Shown in pieces: positions 34,061-43,550 of a DNA stretch of 64,000 nucleotides. Both the position numbers and the translations under genes were made by a program. This DNA comes from an uncultured Flavobacteriaceae bacterium (GTDB lineage Bacteria; Bacteroidota; Bacteroidia; Flavobacteriales; Flavobacteriaceae), in NCBI GenBank assembly GCA_947504035.1, contig CANNGA010000015.1, positions 39,271 through 103,270 on the forward strand. Reading direction: 5' to 3'. The number at the start of each line of letters is the position of its first letter. Position 1 is the stretch's first letter. The notes beneath the pieces were generated by a model. The model was given only the letters and a program-made list of their open reading frames with translations, did no database searches and was not told the origin of the DNA.

Positions 34061-34750
34061 ATGCCAAATCCACGAGAAGTTTATTTCGAGTCTCTAACAG
34101 GAGGGATCGAAATACGAACCCAATTTTCTATAATTCCAAAATTCAAATCAATTTCGGTAGGTACTTTAGGAATGTTAGTATACGATAATGCCACAGGAGC
34201 GCCTTTAGGTATAAGTAATGCACACATTCTTAGAACAGGAGTAGGAGGTCTTGTGTACCAGCCAGGCATTACTAGAAGAACGAAAAGACGGCGTGGTAGT
34301 AAATATGTTATCGGGAAAATTGTTAGGGTAAATACGCGTTACGATTGTGGGGTTTTTAAAATTAATCAGGAAAAGCGGGCGGTATTAGAAGCGCATTCTT
34401 TTTTTGGTTTAGAAGGAAAACCTAATCGGGTCGTACCTTGGGAAGAAGGGATGAAGGTTAAAAAAATAGGTAAAAATACAGGTTGGACTTATGGTATTGT
34501 TAAGGGCGTTAATCCTCAAAATGAAAAAGCTATTAGAATAGTACCTAACCCTGATAAGCCAGCAGATAATAACGAGATTTCGGTAGGCGGAGACTCTGGA
34601 GCCATATGGCTTACAGATGAAGCGCAATTTGGAGTGGTTGGCTTGCATTATGCAGGAGAGCATCCAGATATTAATGACGAATATGCCTCAGCCTTTCCTG
34701 CAGATTTAATTGAACGTGTACTAAAGATCTCTTTCATAAAAAATGAATAG
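34061..34750 (+). CDS. Trypsin-like serine protease without signal peptide
   Basis: A 229-residue chymotrypsin-fold protein. A full triad is visible: His55 in GISNAHILRTG, Asp95 in RYDCGVFKI and Ser179 in VGGDSGAIW. No signal peptide or membrane segment precedes the domain, unusual for this fold. The N-terminus starts in a conserved-looking MPNPREVYFESLTGGIEIR. Relatives occur as cytoplasmic or specially exported proteases in toxin or effector contexts. A 626-base gap separates it from the pore-forming toxin operon on the same strand. A link, for example toxin activation, is only an inference from position. Confidence 0.75.
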   Translation: MPNPREVYFESLTGGIEIRTQFSIIPKFKSISVGTLGMLVYDNATGAPLGISNAHILRTGVGGLVYQPGITRRTKRRRGSKYVIGKIVRVNTRYDCGVFKINQEKRAVLEAHSFFGLEGKPNRVVPWEEGMKVKKIGKNTGWTYGIVKGVNPQNEKAIRIVPNPDKPADNNEISVGGDSGAIWLTDEAQFGVVGLHYAGEHPDINDEYASAFPADLIERVLKISFIKNE

Positions 34751-35376
34751 GTCTTTTAGGTACTTTCAAAAATGAATCCCGGTGTTTTCCTATTTTAAGT
34801 AGTATGACCTCTAATGATAGTGGTGATTTATTTCAAATACTATTTGGAGACGGTGTTTTTTTATTTAAGTATGCTGTTGCAGTGCTGAAATTGAGAAAAC
34901 ACTACTGTATAATATAACGCCGTGACAGTATTTTAATGCATAAACCGATTCTAGTATTCCTTTTTAATCTTACTTACATTTTATAAATTCCAAACGTGGG
35001 GCTTTATTTTAATTGCTTCAATACACTGAACGTAATTTTATGAAAGCGTTTCTCTTTTAAAGCTTTGTAAAAACAAAGGTTTAGATATCGTACTACTTTT
35101 AAGTAATCCTCCAAAAAAGAAGGCTTCGTTTTACGACCTAATTTAAGATTTAGATCAATAAAACATCAAAAACAACGCTAAAAGTGTGTTTCTTCAAGAT
35201 AACGCCTATATATGTAAGAGAACCTTTCAGATCTTTCAGCTCATTTTTTTCGTTTTCAACCTTAATTTTTCCGCGCTCACCTACTTTTTGTGGTATTTAA
35301 CTGAGGTTTAGGGCTAGTATTGTGGTATCGAAACACATCGATATTTAATGCATTATTAATTAAAAATCTAAACATT
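34751..35376. other. Long non-coding gap before the toxin operon
   Basis: About 626 bases with no supported gene on either strand. It should contain the toxin operon promoter and perhaps a long leader. Weak -7-like boxes (TACTTTTTG near 35280, TAGTATTG near 35315) are visible but neither is convincing. Such a gap is unusually long for this gene-dense window. Confidence 0.45.
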
Positions 35377-36459
35377 ATGAAATTTTCAGATCCAACAATC
35401 GAAGCCGCTAAATCACAAATATCTCATGGATTAGTTCTACAAGGGTATTGTAACAGTGTATTGCAACAACCCGAGGTAGACTTTTCGGGGTTTACCAATT
35501 TAGCGAGTAACCAAGACGCTGTTAATACGGGATTAAGAACAGCGAAAGACCATGCAAGTACGTATTTAAATGGGATACAAAGTAGTATTATTAGTAATAT
35601 CTCTAACATTTCTAATTTTTACAATCTGTATGCTGCAGTGCCTACCGTATTGCCGCCAGATGCCAATGAAGCACAATGGTTAAATATTTTAAAAGCGATG
35701 AAGTCGCAAACGGATACTTACAGAGATGCCAGTAATGTTATTGTTGTAAGCTTAGGTAACCTTAATAGCAATATAGGCAACGATGTTGCTTTTTTTAACA
35801 AAACCGTTTCCGACCTTAATGCTATTGTAAATGGAAACGAAGGCATGCTAAGTTCTATTTCTAAAAACCTTCAAGATATAGACAGGCAAATTGCAGGTGT
35901 TATTACTGGGGCTGCAGTAAGTGGTTTGGCAATTGCAGGAGGTGTATTTATGATTGGAGTTGGTAGTATTGCTGGGTTTGTTACCGCAGGGACCTCTCTT
36001 AGTTTAGTTGCAGGTGGTGTTGCTGTAACTGCGGCAGGTATTGGTGGGGCCGTTGGTAGTGCTATAACCCTTAAAGGGCTTTACGATACGAAGGCGGGTT
36101 TGTTACAGGACCAATCTACGCTAACTAGCGAAGTTAATCTGGCCTTAGGCATAGAAGGGGCTTATTCGGAATTAGGAACACAGGCAGCCGATGCCATGAC
36201 AGCCACGACACAAATGAAAAATGCCTGGGTTGCATTAAATAGCGATCTAGATGTGTTATCCAGAAACCTCGAAAATGGCATTATTAGTACAGATACTCTA
36301 AGAACATTGTTTTTAACAGCTGCAAATGAAACGATTCCAGTTATACAGGACGATGTAAGCATTATAAAGCAGCAAATGGCAGGTGTAGAAGTAAGCAGTG
36401 CTGGAGACATGAATATTGGAGCGTATGCTGTGCATATGGCAGAACAATCTGCAGCTTAA
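35377..36459 (+). CDS. Alpha-pore-forming toxin subunit A (HBL/MakA-like)
   Basis: I use the ATG at 35377 (MKFSDPTIEAAKSQ), since the longer upstream reading begins in leader sequence. The 360-residue product is nearly all helix, with a hydrophobic glycine/alanine-rich hairpin (about 174-232, GVITGAAVSGLAIAGGVFMI onward) inside a long helical bundle. This is the layout of the ClyA/HBL/NHE superfamily, including tripartite toxins and MakA-type proteins, where the hydrophobic head inserts in the target membrane. No signal peptide is seen, as in MakA. The next gene is a paralogue sharing VLQGYCNS-LQQP near the N-terminus, and the third gene encodes a different helical partner. Confidence 0.75.
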   Translation: MKFSDPTIEAAKSQISHGLVLQGYCNSVLQQPEVDFSGFTNLASNQDAVNTGLRTAKDHASTYLNGIQSSIISNISNISNFYNLYAAVPTVLPPDANEAQWLNILKAMKSQTDTYRDASNVIVVSLGNLNSNIGNDVAFFNKTVSDLNAIVNGNEGMLSSISKNLQDIDRQIAGVITGAAVSGLAIAGGVFMIGVGSIAGFVTAGTSLSLVAGGVAVTAAGIGGAVGSAITLKGLYDTKAGLLQDQSTLTSEVNLALGIEGAYSELGTQAADAMTATTQMKNAWVALNSDLDVLSRNLENGIISTDTLRTLFLTAANETIPVIQDDVSIIKQQMAGVEVSSAGDMNIGAYAVHMAEQSAA

Positions 36460-36539
36460 TAGCATTCAGTTAACGTATCTCAATATGCTATTGAGATGCG
36501 TTAATTCTCATATTTTATTACATATTAAAACACATCATT

Positions 36540-37622
36540 ATGAAAGTTATAAAAAATAATAGTACACAGATAGAGGTAGCCCAAAAAGAGATTGTAGCAA
36601 GCGGCATCGTATTACAAGGGTATTGCAATTCAACATTACAGCAGCCAGATATTGATTTATCTTCTGTATCCGATTTAGAAAATTTACAAAATGGTATCAA
36701 TGCAGGTTTAGCCACCGCGAAACAAAATGCAAATACCTACCTAAATGCCATAAACCCTAGAGTTATTAGTAGTCTGTCCGATTTAAAAAGCTATTTTACA
36801 ATATACAGCAGCGTACCGGTAACTTTACCAGAAGGCGCTTCTGTAGAAGAATGGGTGGCTATTTTAGCAGTTCTTAAAAACGTATCTGAAGCCAACTTAA
36901 GAAATAGTACTAGCATTGTAGAAGCACTTAAAAACTTACGGGAAGCTCTAAAAGCAGACGCCAAAACATTTTCTAATCTCGCCGAAGACGCTAATGATGC
37001 TTTAGCTGGAGAAGAGGGGGAATTACAATCTATAAGCGACGATCTTAAAGCTGTAGATCGCGCCATTCGGGTGCAAATAGCAGCGACTGTAGCCGAAGGG
37101 CTTACCATTGCTGGTGGTGTTTTTGTGATAGGTATAGGAGCTACAGGGTTTTTACTTACTGGAGGAGCGAGCACAGAGCTTGTTATTGGAGGCGTTGTTG
37201 CAACGGCTGTTGGCACAGCGGCTTTAGCAGCTTCATCTTTAGAAATTTCTAAACTCAATCAAGAAAAAAGAGATTTGTTGCAAAAAGAATCTACGATTCA
37301 TGCCGAAATTAATCTCTTAACAGGTATAGATTCTGCGTTAGAAAATTTGTCTGATCAAGCAGAAACAGCAGCAGTAGCAACCGAAAGTATGGTGGTCGTA
37401 TGGCAGGATTTACTTGAAGAAATAGAGCGCTTAATTAGCGATTTAAATGGGGGTATCATTACTACAGACGAGGCCAGAACCTTCTTCTTAAATAGTGCTA
37501 ATAATGAAATTGCAGCCTTACAGCAAACCATACGTATTTTAACAGAACAGTTAGCAGGGGTGGTAACCATTACAATACCTGAAGGCGAATCTTTAGAGGC
37601 GTATATGGAAAAGGTTGTCTGA
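36540..37622 (+). CDS. Alpha-pore-forming toxin subunit B (HBL/MakA-like)
   Basis: Also 360 residues and clearly homologous to subunit A along its length: VLQGYCNSTLQQPDIDLS near residue 24, a central hydrophobic hairpin (about 177-235, VAEGLTIAGGVFVIGIGATG onward), and the C-terminal pattern NGGIITTDEARTFFLNSANNEI...EQLAGV matching NGIISTDTLRTLFLTAANETI...QQMAGV in A. The two have diverged enough to be distinct subunits. In known tripartite systems paralogous B and C subunits carry the membrane-inserting heads. It lies 80 bases after subunit A and 127 bases before subunit C. No signal peptide. Confidence 0.75.
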   Translation: MKVIKNNSTQIEVAQKEIVASGIVLQGYCNSTLQQPDIDLSSVSDLENLQNGINAGLATAKQNANTYLNAINPRVISSLSDLKSYFTIYSSVPVTLPEGASVEEWVAILAVLKNVSEANLRNSTSIVEALKNLREALKADAKTFSNLAEDANDALAGEEGELQSISDDLKAVDRAIRVQIAATVAEGLTIAGGVFVIGIGATGFLLTGGASTELVIGGVVATAVGTAALAASSLEISKLNQEKRDLLQKESTIHAEINLLTGIDSALENLSDQAETAAVATESMVVVWQDLLEEIERLISDLNGGIITTDEARTFFLNSANNEIAALQQTIRILTEQLAGVVTITIPEGESLEAYMEKVV

Positions 37623-37749
37623 TAGCCTGTAAAATAGAGGCTTGAAAAATAAAGGCTATTTTAAATTACACCGTAGTAGAAGACTTTTAGGTGTAATAGG
37701 GAATAGCCTTAACATAAAACACGAATAAAAACACTAAAATAGTTACGAC

Positions 37750-38553
37750 ATGGAAAAAGGATATGTATCGGTCGTTATCGCAAACCTAAAAGCACATCAA
37801 GAGGATTTGAAAATGGTAACAGGACTCACTAAAGATGTAGAGCATATTAAAAAAGAAGCCTTAGCAACGTTAAAACAAAGTACAGAAGCGTTGCAAGCCT
37901 TACAGCAAGATCTACAAAAAGGTGCGCAAACCACTCAAAACCATTTGCAGGAAGCTTTACAACTTTTAAAAACACATAAAGCCGAAAGTGAATCACATAT
38001 CGAGGCAGCACACCAACAGGCATTGCAATCTGATAAGTGTTTAGATCAAGAACTAAAAGAAAATAAAAAAGCGCAAACCCTCTTTTTTAACTACCAAAAA
38101 CAACTGCATGAAGAGGTGTTAGTTTTGGAAAAGGAAAACGCAAAATTAAAGGTGGAAGCGCAAAAAGCGAAGGACCAAGCAGAGAAGTATAAAAAAGAAA
38201 AATATTATTTTTTGGCTTTAGGCCCCTTTGGTTTGGCAGGTTTAGCCACAGCTACAGCTCTTTTTGCAACATGGAGCGATAAGGCCAATAAGGCTAAAAA
38301 GGCAGCGGCCAGAAGTAATGCGACGTTAAAACAACATTACATATTTCAAGAGAATATAAAGGAGCTTCAAGACGGGTTTGGGGGAAGTATAGATGCGCTA
38401 TCTGGTGTTAAAAACACATTTGGTTTTTTAATAGGCAGCTTTAATAACCTTATAGAAAACACTAACGGAACGCAACAAGACACTACTGTTATGTCACTTT
38501 TTTTAAATGCTGCAATTCATGAGGCTAATGTATTGTTGTTAGATTTGGCTTGA
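37750..38553 (+). CDS. Alpha-pore-forming toxin third subunit, coiled-coil
   Basis: A 267-residue helical protein. Long heptad-rich segments (about 20-150) are followed by a short hydrophobic hairpin (about 152-175, YYFLALGPFGLAGLATATAL) and another helical region ending DTTVMSLFLNAAIHEANVLL, which resembles the C-terminal SFFLNxAxxEI block of the other two subunits. This shared C-terminal motif and the helix-hairpin-helix design place it in the same superfamily as a shorter partner. It completes a three-gene set, as in Hbl, Nhe, Ahl, Smh or Mak systems. No signal peptide. Which subunit binds first or forms the tip cannot be told from sequence. Confidence 0.7.
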   Translation: MEKGYVSVVIANLKAHQEDLKMVTGLTKDVEHIKKEALATLKQSTEALQALQQDLQKGAQTTQNHLQEALQLLKTHKAESESHIEAAHQQALQSDKCLDQELKENKKAQTLFFNYQKQLHEEVLVLEKENAKLKVEAQKAKDQAEKYKKEKYYFLALGPFGLAGLATATALFATWSDKANKAKKAAARSNATLKQHYIFQENIKELQDGFGGSIDALSGVKNTFGFLIGSFNNLIENTNGTQQDTTVMSLFLNAAIHEANVLLLDLA

Positions 38554-38709
38554 TATTTTTTTAAGTTCTTGCATCGTATATAATATTACTTATATTTAGA
38601 CCTTGAAAATATATCTGTGCTTTATTTCAAATTAGTAGTTAAAAAAGTATGTAAGAGGTGTATTGTCGCATATTCGAATTTATACAATTAACATTTTCAA
38701 AAGTTATTT

Positions 38710-39666
38710 ATGAAACATTTAAAAAATCTAATTTCTATTCTTACCTGTACGTTGGTATTTAATGTATGTTTTGGTCAATTTTCTTCGATAAAAAAATTCG
38801 ATTATTCGATTTTAGAAAATAAAGTACTCTATATACCAAGTTTCGAGACCAGTAAAAAGTTTATAGAAAAAATGAGTAAAAAAGGCAAATTTGATAAAAT
38901 TGCCGATGTTAAAGCAGAAGTTGAATCGTATAATAAAGCATGGAAAGAAGCGATGGCAGAGTCATCTTATGATGCAACCGATTATGAAATTAGGGGTTTT
39001 GATGCCAAAAAGTTATACAAGAGCAAAGACCCTAAAGCGATTTTATTAGAGTATTTTATAGACAAGTTTGGAAATGTATCCGCCATGTTGAAGGTTACTG
39101 GACCTAAGAAAAAACTTATCGCAACGACGTTAATTACAGGATTAGATTTAAGAGATAAAAATGATATTCGCTTAATGATGAATATGTTAAATGAGTCTTT
39201 AAATACCTATGCTGAAATTCAAAATGAAGGGGATAAAATTTCACTTAAAAAAATAAAGAGTAAGTATAAAACAACTTTAGTAGAGTGGGCAGAAGATCTA
39301 GAGAATAAAACTTTTTTAGTGCCAAAAAGTGAGCATAAAAAGAAAAAGAAGGCCGATGAGAGAAATGCAGATTTAGAAGCTGCTCTTAAGAGTTGGAAAT
39401 TAAGTAACTACAAGCTTACAACACAGGAAGAAGTAAATAATAAGCGTATTGAAGGTGATGAAAATTCTTATTACTGGAAAACATTCAGAATTTATACGCA
39501 AAGTTCGTTGCTTACGTTTAATTACAACTTGATAATATCTACAGATGGCGATCATGTTATCGCTGGATTTTTAGGGAAGAAACGTTTAAAACCAGCAACT
39601 TTAGATTTAATTCAAACTAAAATAAAAGAGAAAGTTGAAAAATATAAAAAGCAACTTGCCAATTAA
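38710..39666 (+). CDS. Secreted protein, unknown
   Basis: A 318-residue protein with a clear signal peptide (MKHLKNLISILTCTLVFNVCFGQ). The mature part is lysine-rich, with a basic stretch SEHKKKKKADERN near residue 212, and a C-terminal domain ending LIQTKIKEKVEKYKKQLAN. No family is recognised. The next gene begins within a few bases of its stop, so it is the first gene of a three-gene operon with two DUF3857-type proteins. Confidence 0.7.
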   Translation: MKHLKNLISILTCTLVFNVCFGQFSSIKKFDYSILENKVLYIPSFETSKKFIEKMSKKGKFDKIADVKAEVESYNKAWKEAMAESSYDATDYEIRGFDAKKLYKSKDPKAILLEYFIDKFGNVSAMLKVTGPKKKLIATTLITGLDLRDKNDIRLMMNMLNESLNTYAEIQNEGDKISLKKIKSKYKTTLVEWAEDLENKTFLVPKSEHKKKKKADERNADLEAALKSWKLSNYKLTTQEEVNNKRIEGDENSYYWKTFRIYTQSSLLTFNYNLIISTDGDHVIAGFLGKKRLKPATLDLIQTKIKEKVEKYKKQLAN

Positions 39667-39670
39667 TTTT

Positions 39671-41545
39671 TTGAAATTTGTAACAGTACTCATATTTGCC
39701 TTATGTAGTTGTAAAACAATAGGGCAAATTGATGTTGAAGCCTACGAAAAAAAATACGAAAATGGTGTTATTGCTTTAAAAAAGAAAATACAAATTTCTT
39801 TTTTTTTAAATGAAAACACTAAGCAATATGTCGCGAAAGTTTCCCATAAATATGAAAAATTACATTTAGAAACTACACGTTCTAATGGTTTGATACAAGT
39901 ACCTTTTAATGATTTTCAAAGTTTAAATTTAGAAAAAGCACGCTACTATAAGATTGATTCTGTTGGGAATAAGAAATTAAAGGAAAATGTTAAAGTGAAG
40001 TATGCAGATGTGAAAGACTATTACATTAACAATGTTTTTTATTCTGATTTAAAAGTGAAACAATTTAATTGTTCTGTGGGACTTCCTGAAAATTATGTTG
40101 TAAACTATGCTTATACTGTTAATTATAAGGATTTAAAATTTTTGACAAGTTTTTATTTTCAAAACTTAGACGAAGCGGTAGATAATGTCGAAATTTCAAT
40201 TAAAAAAAATCCAAATATTCAATGTTCTGTTTTTGAATTTAATTTAAAAGATATTACAAAATCAGAGGATGCTAATTATATTAAATTCAAAGGGAGTGGT
40301 TTAAAACGATTTAAACCCTTGTCTACTTCGGTTAGCCCTAGTTATTATCTTCCCCATATCGTTATTTCTGTTGCAGAAGTAAAAACAAAAAAAGGAGCGA
40401 TACCTGTTCTAAAAACAACAGACGATTTGTATGCTTGGTATAAGACCTTAATAGAGGAATTAAGGCCAGAAGAGGGGGGGTTAGCTACACTAGCTAAATC
40501 TATAGTTAAAGGAGAAACCGATGCTTCTAAAAAAATAGAACGTATATTTAAATGGGTTCAAAATAACATCCAATATGTTGCTTTCGAAAATGGAATAGCA
40601 GGGTTTAAACCTACAGAAGCCCAAACTGTGGCCTCTGTAAAGTATGGTGATTGCAAAGGGATGGCAAATTTGTTGGTGCGTTTACTTAAAACACAAGGAT
40701 ACGATGCGCGGCATACATGGATTGGTACAAGGGCAAATAATTACAGTTATAGTATGCCTTCTTTAGTAGTAGATAATCATATGATTTGTGCCTTAAAGTT
40801 TAACGACCAATTGTATTATTTAGATGCGACTAGTAAGTTGGCGACTTGGCATAAAACACCAGCCCATTTAGAAGGTAAGCAAGCCATGGTAGCTACTGGA
40901 GACACGTATAAAGTTTACAATATAGATCCGTCGCTTCCAGAGCACAATGCACTTACCATTACTGGGAAAATTGATGTGCGCCAACAAGCGTCTAAAATTG
41001 ATCTGCAGTTTAAATTTAAAGGACATTTTTACAGAGACTTTTTGAGTAACAGCCTTTATACTTCTGTGAATCGTAAAGCGCATGTGCCCTATTATTTTTT
41101 AAGTAAGTATTTAGAGGGTATAAAAGTTAGAACTATTGAAGTAGGAGCGCTTTCAAAAGATATGGTAACTTTTAATGTGTCAGGATTATATACGAATACA
41201 GCTATAGGAGCTAAAAAAGTAATTTTTCCGTTTTTAGATTTAATGATCTACCCTGGGCTTTCTGAGCAAAATCCGCCTAATTATATTAGTTACCCCCAGT
41301 CAATAGATTCTAAAATAGAGGTGTACAACAACGGGAAACTACCAAAAGAGACCTATAATTCAAAACTAACAGATAACGCGCGTTTTAAGGCTCACTATGC
41401 AGCAACACATCAAAAAGATAGGGTCGTCATTACGCAACACATTTCATTAGATATATTGAATTCGCCTTTAAAAACAAATAAGGCATGGAATGTATTTTTT
41501 AACCAAATCAATTTATGTAATACGCTACCTCTTAGTTATGATTAG
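39671..41545 (+). CDS. DUF3857 / transglutaminase-like secreted protein
   Basis: The TTG at 39671, five bases after the upstream stop, gives a signal sequence LKFVTVLIFALCSCKTIGQ; an earlier TTG at 39635 would overlap the upstream gene and hide it. Domains: an N-terminal DUF3857 beta domain (about 20-270), then a transglutaminase-like core (about 290-400) with the catalytic set Cys in KYGDCKGMANLLVRLLK, His in VDNHMICAL and Asp in YLDATSK, and a C-terminal beta domain. The enzyme is probably periplasmic or exported and acts on peptides or isopeptides; the substrate is unknown. Its stop overlaps the start of the next gene. Confidence 0.82.
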   Translation: MKFVTVLIFALCSCKTIGQIDVEAYEKKYENGVIALKKKIQISFFLNENTKQYVAKVSHKYEKLHLETTRSNGLIQVPFNDFQSLNLEKARYYKIDSVGNKKLKENVKVKYADVKDYYINNVFYSDLKVKQFNCSVGLPENYVVNYAYTVNYKDLKFLTSFYFQNLDEAVDNVEISIKKNPNIQCSVFEFNLKDITKSEDANYIKFKGSGLKRFKPLSTSVSPSYYLPHIVISVAEVKTKKGAIPVLKTTDDLYAWYKTLIEELRPEEGGLATLAKSIVKGETDASKKIERIFKWVQNNIQYVAFENGIAGFKPTEAQTVASVKYGDCKGMANLLVRLLKTQGYDARHTWIGTRANNYSYSMPSLVVDNHMICALKFNDQLYYLDATSKLATWHKTPAHLEGKQAMVATGDTYKVYNIDPSLPEHNALTITGKIDVRQQASKIDLQFKFKGHFYRDFLSNSLYTSVNRKAHVPYYFLSKYLEGIKVRTIEVGALSKDMVTFNVSGLYTNTAIGAKKVIFPFLDLMIYPGLSEQNPPNYISYPQSIDSKIEVYNNGKLPKETYNSKLTDNARFKAHYAATHQKDRVVITQHISLDILNSPLKTNKAWNVFFNQINLCNTLPLSYD

Positions 41546-43493
41546 AAAAGTAATAATTGGATTAATGTGTTTTGGGCTTTCGGTTAGTGCTCAAGTTAAC
41601 ACAGCGGGTTTGGAGGATTTTAATAAGGCTGCTTATACAGCATTAGAAGACCAAAATGACCGAGATGTTACTATTATTTTTGATAGGACGTATATTGATG
41701 TGAAAAAAAATAGAATAACAGAGGTTTATAAAACGGTTCATCGCAAAATTAAAATACATTCATTATACGGTTTAGAACATTACAATAAATTATATATTCC
41801 AACATTAAATAGTTTTAATTCTAAGTTGGATTTTGTAGACTGTAAAGCCAAAACTTTAAAGAAAGACAAAGGCGTTGTAGCTACGAAAATTGAAAGTATG
41901 GTAACAACAACATTACCTGCGAATGCTCCATTTTTTTATAAAATAGAAGGAGAAGTAAAAATGTTAGCCATTAAAGATGTGAATGTTGGAGATGAGATAG
42001 AGTACATTTTTACCACTAAGCGCACATACGATTATAGCGTGTCTTTTTATAAGGCAGGAAAGATTAACTATGGAGCAAATGACTACTGTCTTGAAAAGTC
42101 ATTATTTATAAATGCAAATAAACTTAATGTAAATATATGGCCTTATAATTTCCATAATGGATTAAATAGAAATAGTGATTTTACACATTCTCACGGCTAC
42201 AAAGTGAGTCTAAATAATATTAAGCCCAATTTGGCAGAATTATATGCGCAAGATAATTTGAATGCACCATATGTGTTTTATGAAATTAGAACTGGTGCAA
42301 ATGAAGCATTGAATACAACGTGGAAGGGGTTTGCAAAATATTTTAAACCAAGGCGTTTAGATACTCGAAGAAATTATATTTTAAATGGACAAACGCTTAG
42401 TGAGGCTCTAGAAGAATTTGATACTATTGGTAGCGTTAAGGAGACGTATAAAAGTATTTTAAATAATATAAACCGTCCTATCGAAAATAACTTTCATGTT
42501 TATGAGGATGTAAGGGACGATATTGATGTGGCTTGGAGTTATGCCAAGGTCATTTCAAAAGCTGTGAAAAAATTAAAATTGCCTATAAACTTTCATTTTG
42601 TGGTGAGTAAAGCAAGTGGAGAATTTGATAAATCTCTTGTAAACCTGTATCAGTTTAATACTATTATTTGCTCTTTTAAAAATGAGGCGGGAAAGCTTGA
42701 ATATTTTCCTCTATTAGAACCCTATTCAACGTTAAATGATATTAGAAAAGAATACCAACAAACCGCATGTTTTACAATAAAACAAGATGCTAATGGCAAT
42801 AGAACGCATGAGTTTGGAGAAATTCCATTGTTGGAGGAAGGCGCATTTCAAAAAAAGGTGCATTTAACATTAAAAAAGATAACATCAGATACTTTAAAAG
42901 TCGCTGTTAAGGCTACTTTAAAATTTAGCGGACATAGTTGGTTGGAGGTTAAACCTCTTGTATCATACATTTTAAATGATACGACAAACACAAAAAAGCG
43001 AATAAAAACCTTTGTTAAAAATCAAGTTGTTTTAAGACAAAACATAGATTCTATTTATAATATAAGGTATTCTAAGAAAGACAATGTGTTTACTGTTGAC
43101 TACACTTACGACTTTTTGAAGCAGATAAATACCAACGCTTCATATTTTAATATCAATCCTCGTCAATTTTTTGAGAACGATTTTTTTACACCCTATTATT
43201 TAAAAGACAAGCGCTTAAATAAAGGATATTTTACTAATGAATACGACACTAATTATCTATTTAGTATTGAGAGCACTAATGTTTGGCAAGAAAATAAATC
43301 ATTAAAACGAGATGTAGATAATGCATTTGGAACGGTAAATGCAACCTATAATTACAATGGTAATACATTAGAAACGGCTATAAAGCTACACTTAAAAAAG
43401 GTAGAATTTGAACCATTAGACTGGGATAAGGTCTTAGATTTAAGAACCCATGTTTACGATTTTTTAAATTCTAAATTTTATTTTAAAATTTAG
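41538..43493 (+). CDS. DUF3857-like secreted protein lacking the catalytic Cys
   Basis: The ATG at 41538 gives a signal peptide (MIRKVIIGLMCFGLSVSAQ) and overlaps the previous stop as ATGATTAG, implying coupled translation. The N-terminal ~270 residues match the DUF3857 type (YKTVHRKIKIHSLYGLEHYNKLYIP). The following region resembles a transglutaminase fold but the cysteine of the YGDCKG motif is not seen. It is probably a non-catalytic partner of the preceding enzyme. 651 residues. Confidence 0.75.
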   Translation: MIRKVIIGLMCFGLSVSAQVNTAGLEDFNKAAYTALEDQNDRDVTIIFDRTYIDVKKNRITEVYKTVHRKIKIHSLYGLEHYNKLYIPTLNSFNSKLDFVDCKAKTLKKDKGVVATKIESMVTTTLPANAPFFYKIEGEVKMLAIKDVNVGDEIEYIFTTKRTYDYSVSFYKAGKINYGANDYCLEKSLFINANKLNVNIWPYNFHNGLNRNSDFTHSHGYKVSLNNIKPNLAELYAQDNLNAPYVFYEIRTGANEALNTTWKGFAKYFKPRRLDTRRNYILNGQTLSEALEEFDTIGSVKETYKSILNNINRPIENNFHVYEDVRDDIDVAWSYAKVISKAVKKLKLPINFHFVVSKASGEFDKSLVNLYQFNTIICSFKNEAGKLEYFPLLEPYSTLNDIRKEYQQTACFTIKQDANGNRTHEFGEIPLLEEGAFQKKVHLTLKKITSDTLKVAVKATLKFSGHSWLEVKPLVSYILNDTTNTKKRIKTFVKNQVVLRQNIDSIYNIRYSKKDNVFTVDYTYDFLKQINTNASYFNINPRQFFENDFFTPYYLKDKRLNKGYFTNEYDTNYLFSIESTNVWQENKSLKRDVDNAFGTVNATYNYNGNTLETAIKLHLKKVEFEPLDWDKVLDLRTHVYDFLNSKFYFKI

Positions 43494-43550
43494 ATACAGC
43501 AAAAAGCAATAAGGAGATTTTGTAATAGATACTATTTAGAGGGCATAGGG

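Noticed and set aside
36791..37258. 155-codon minus-strand ORF inside toxin subunit B
   Set aside because: It is antisense to the hydrophobic, Ala/Gly-rich part of a conserved gene, which often produces open antisense frames; the product is low-complexity Ser/Ala/Thr.
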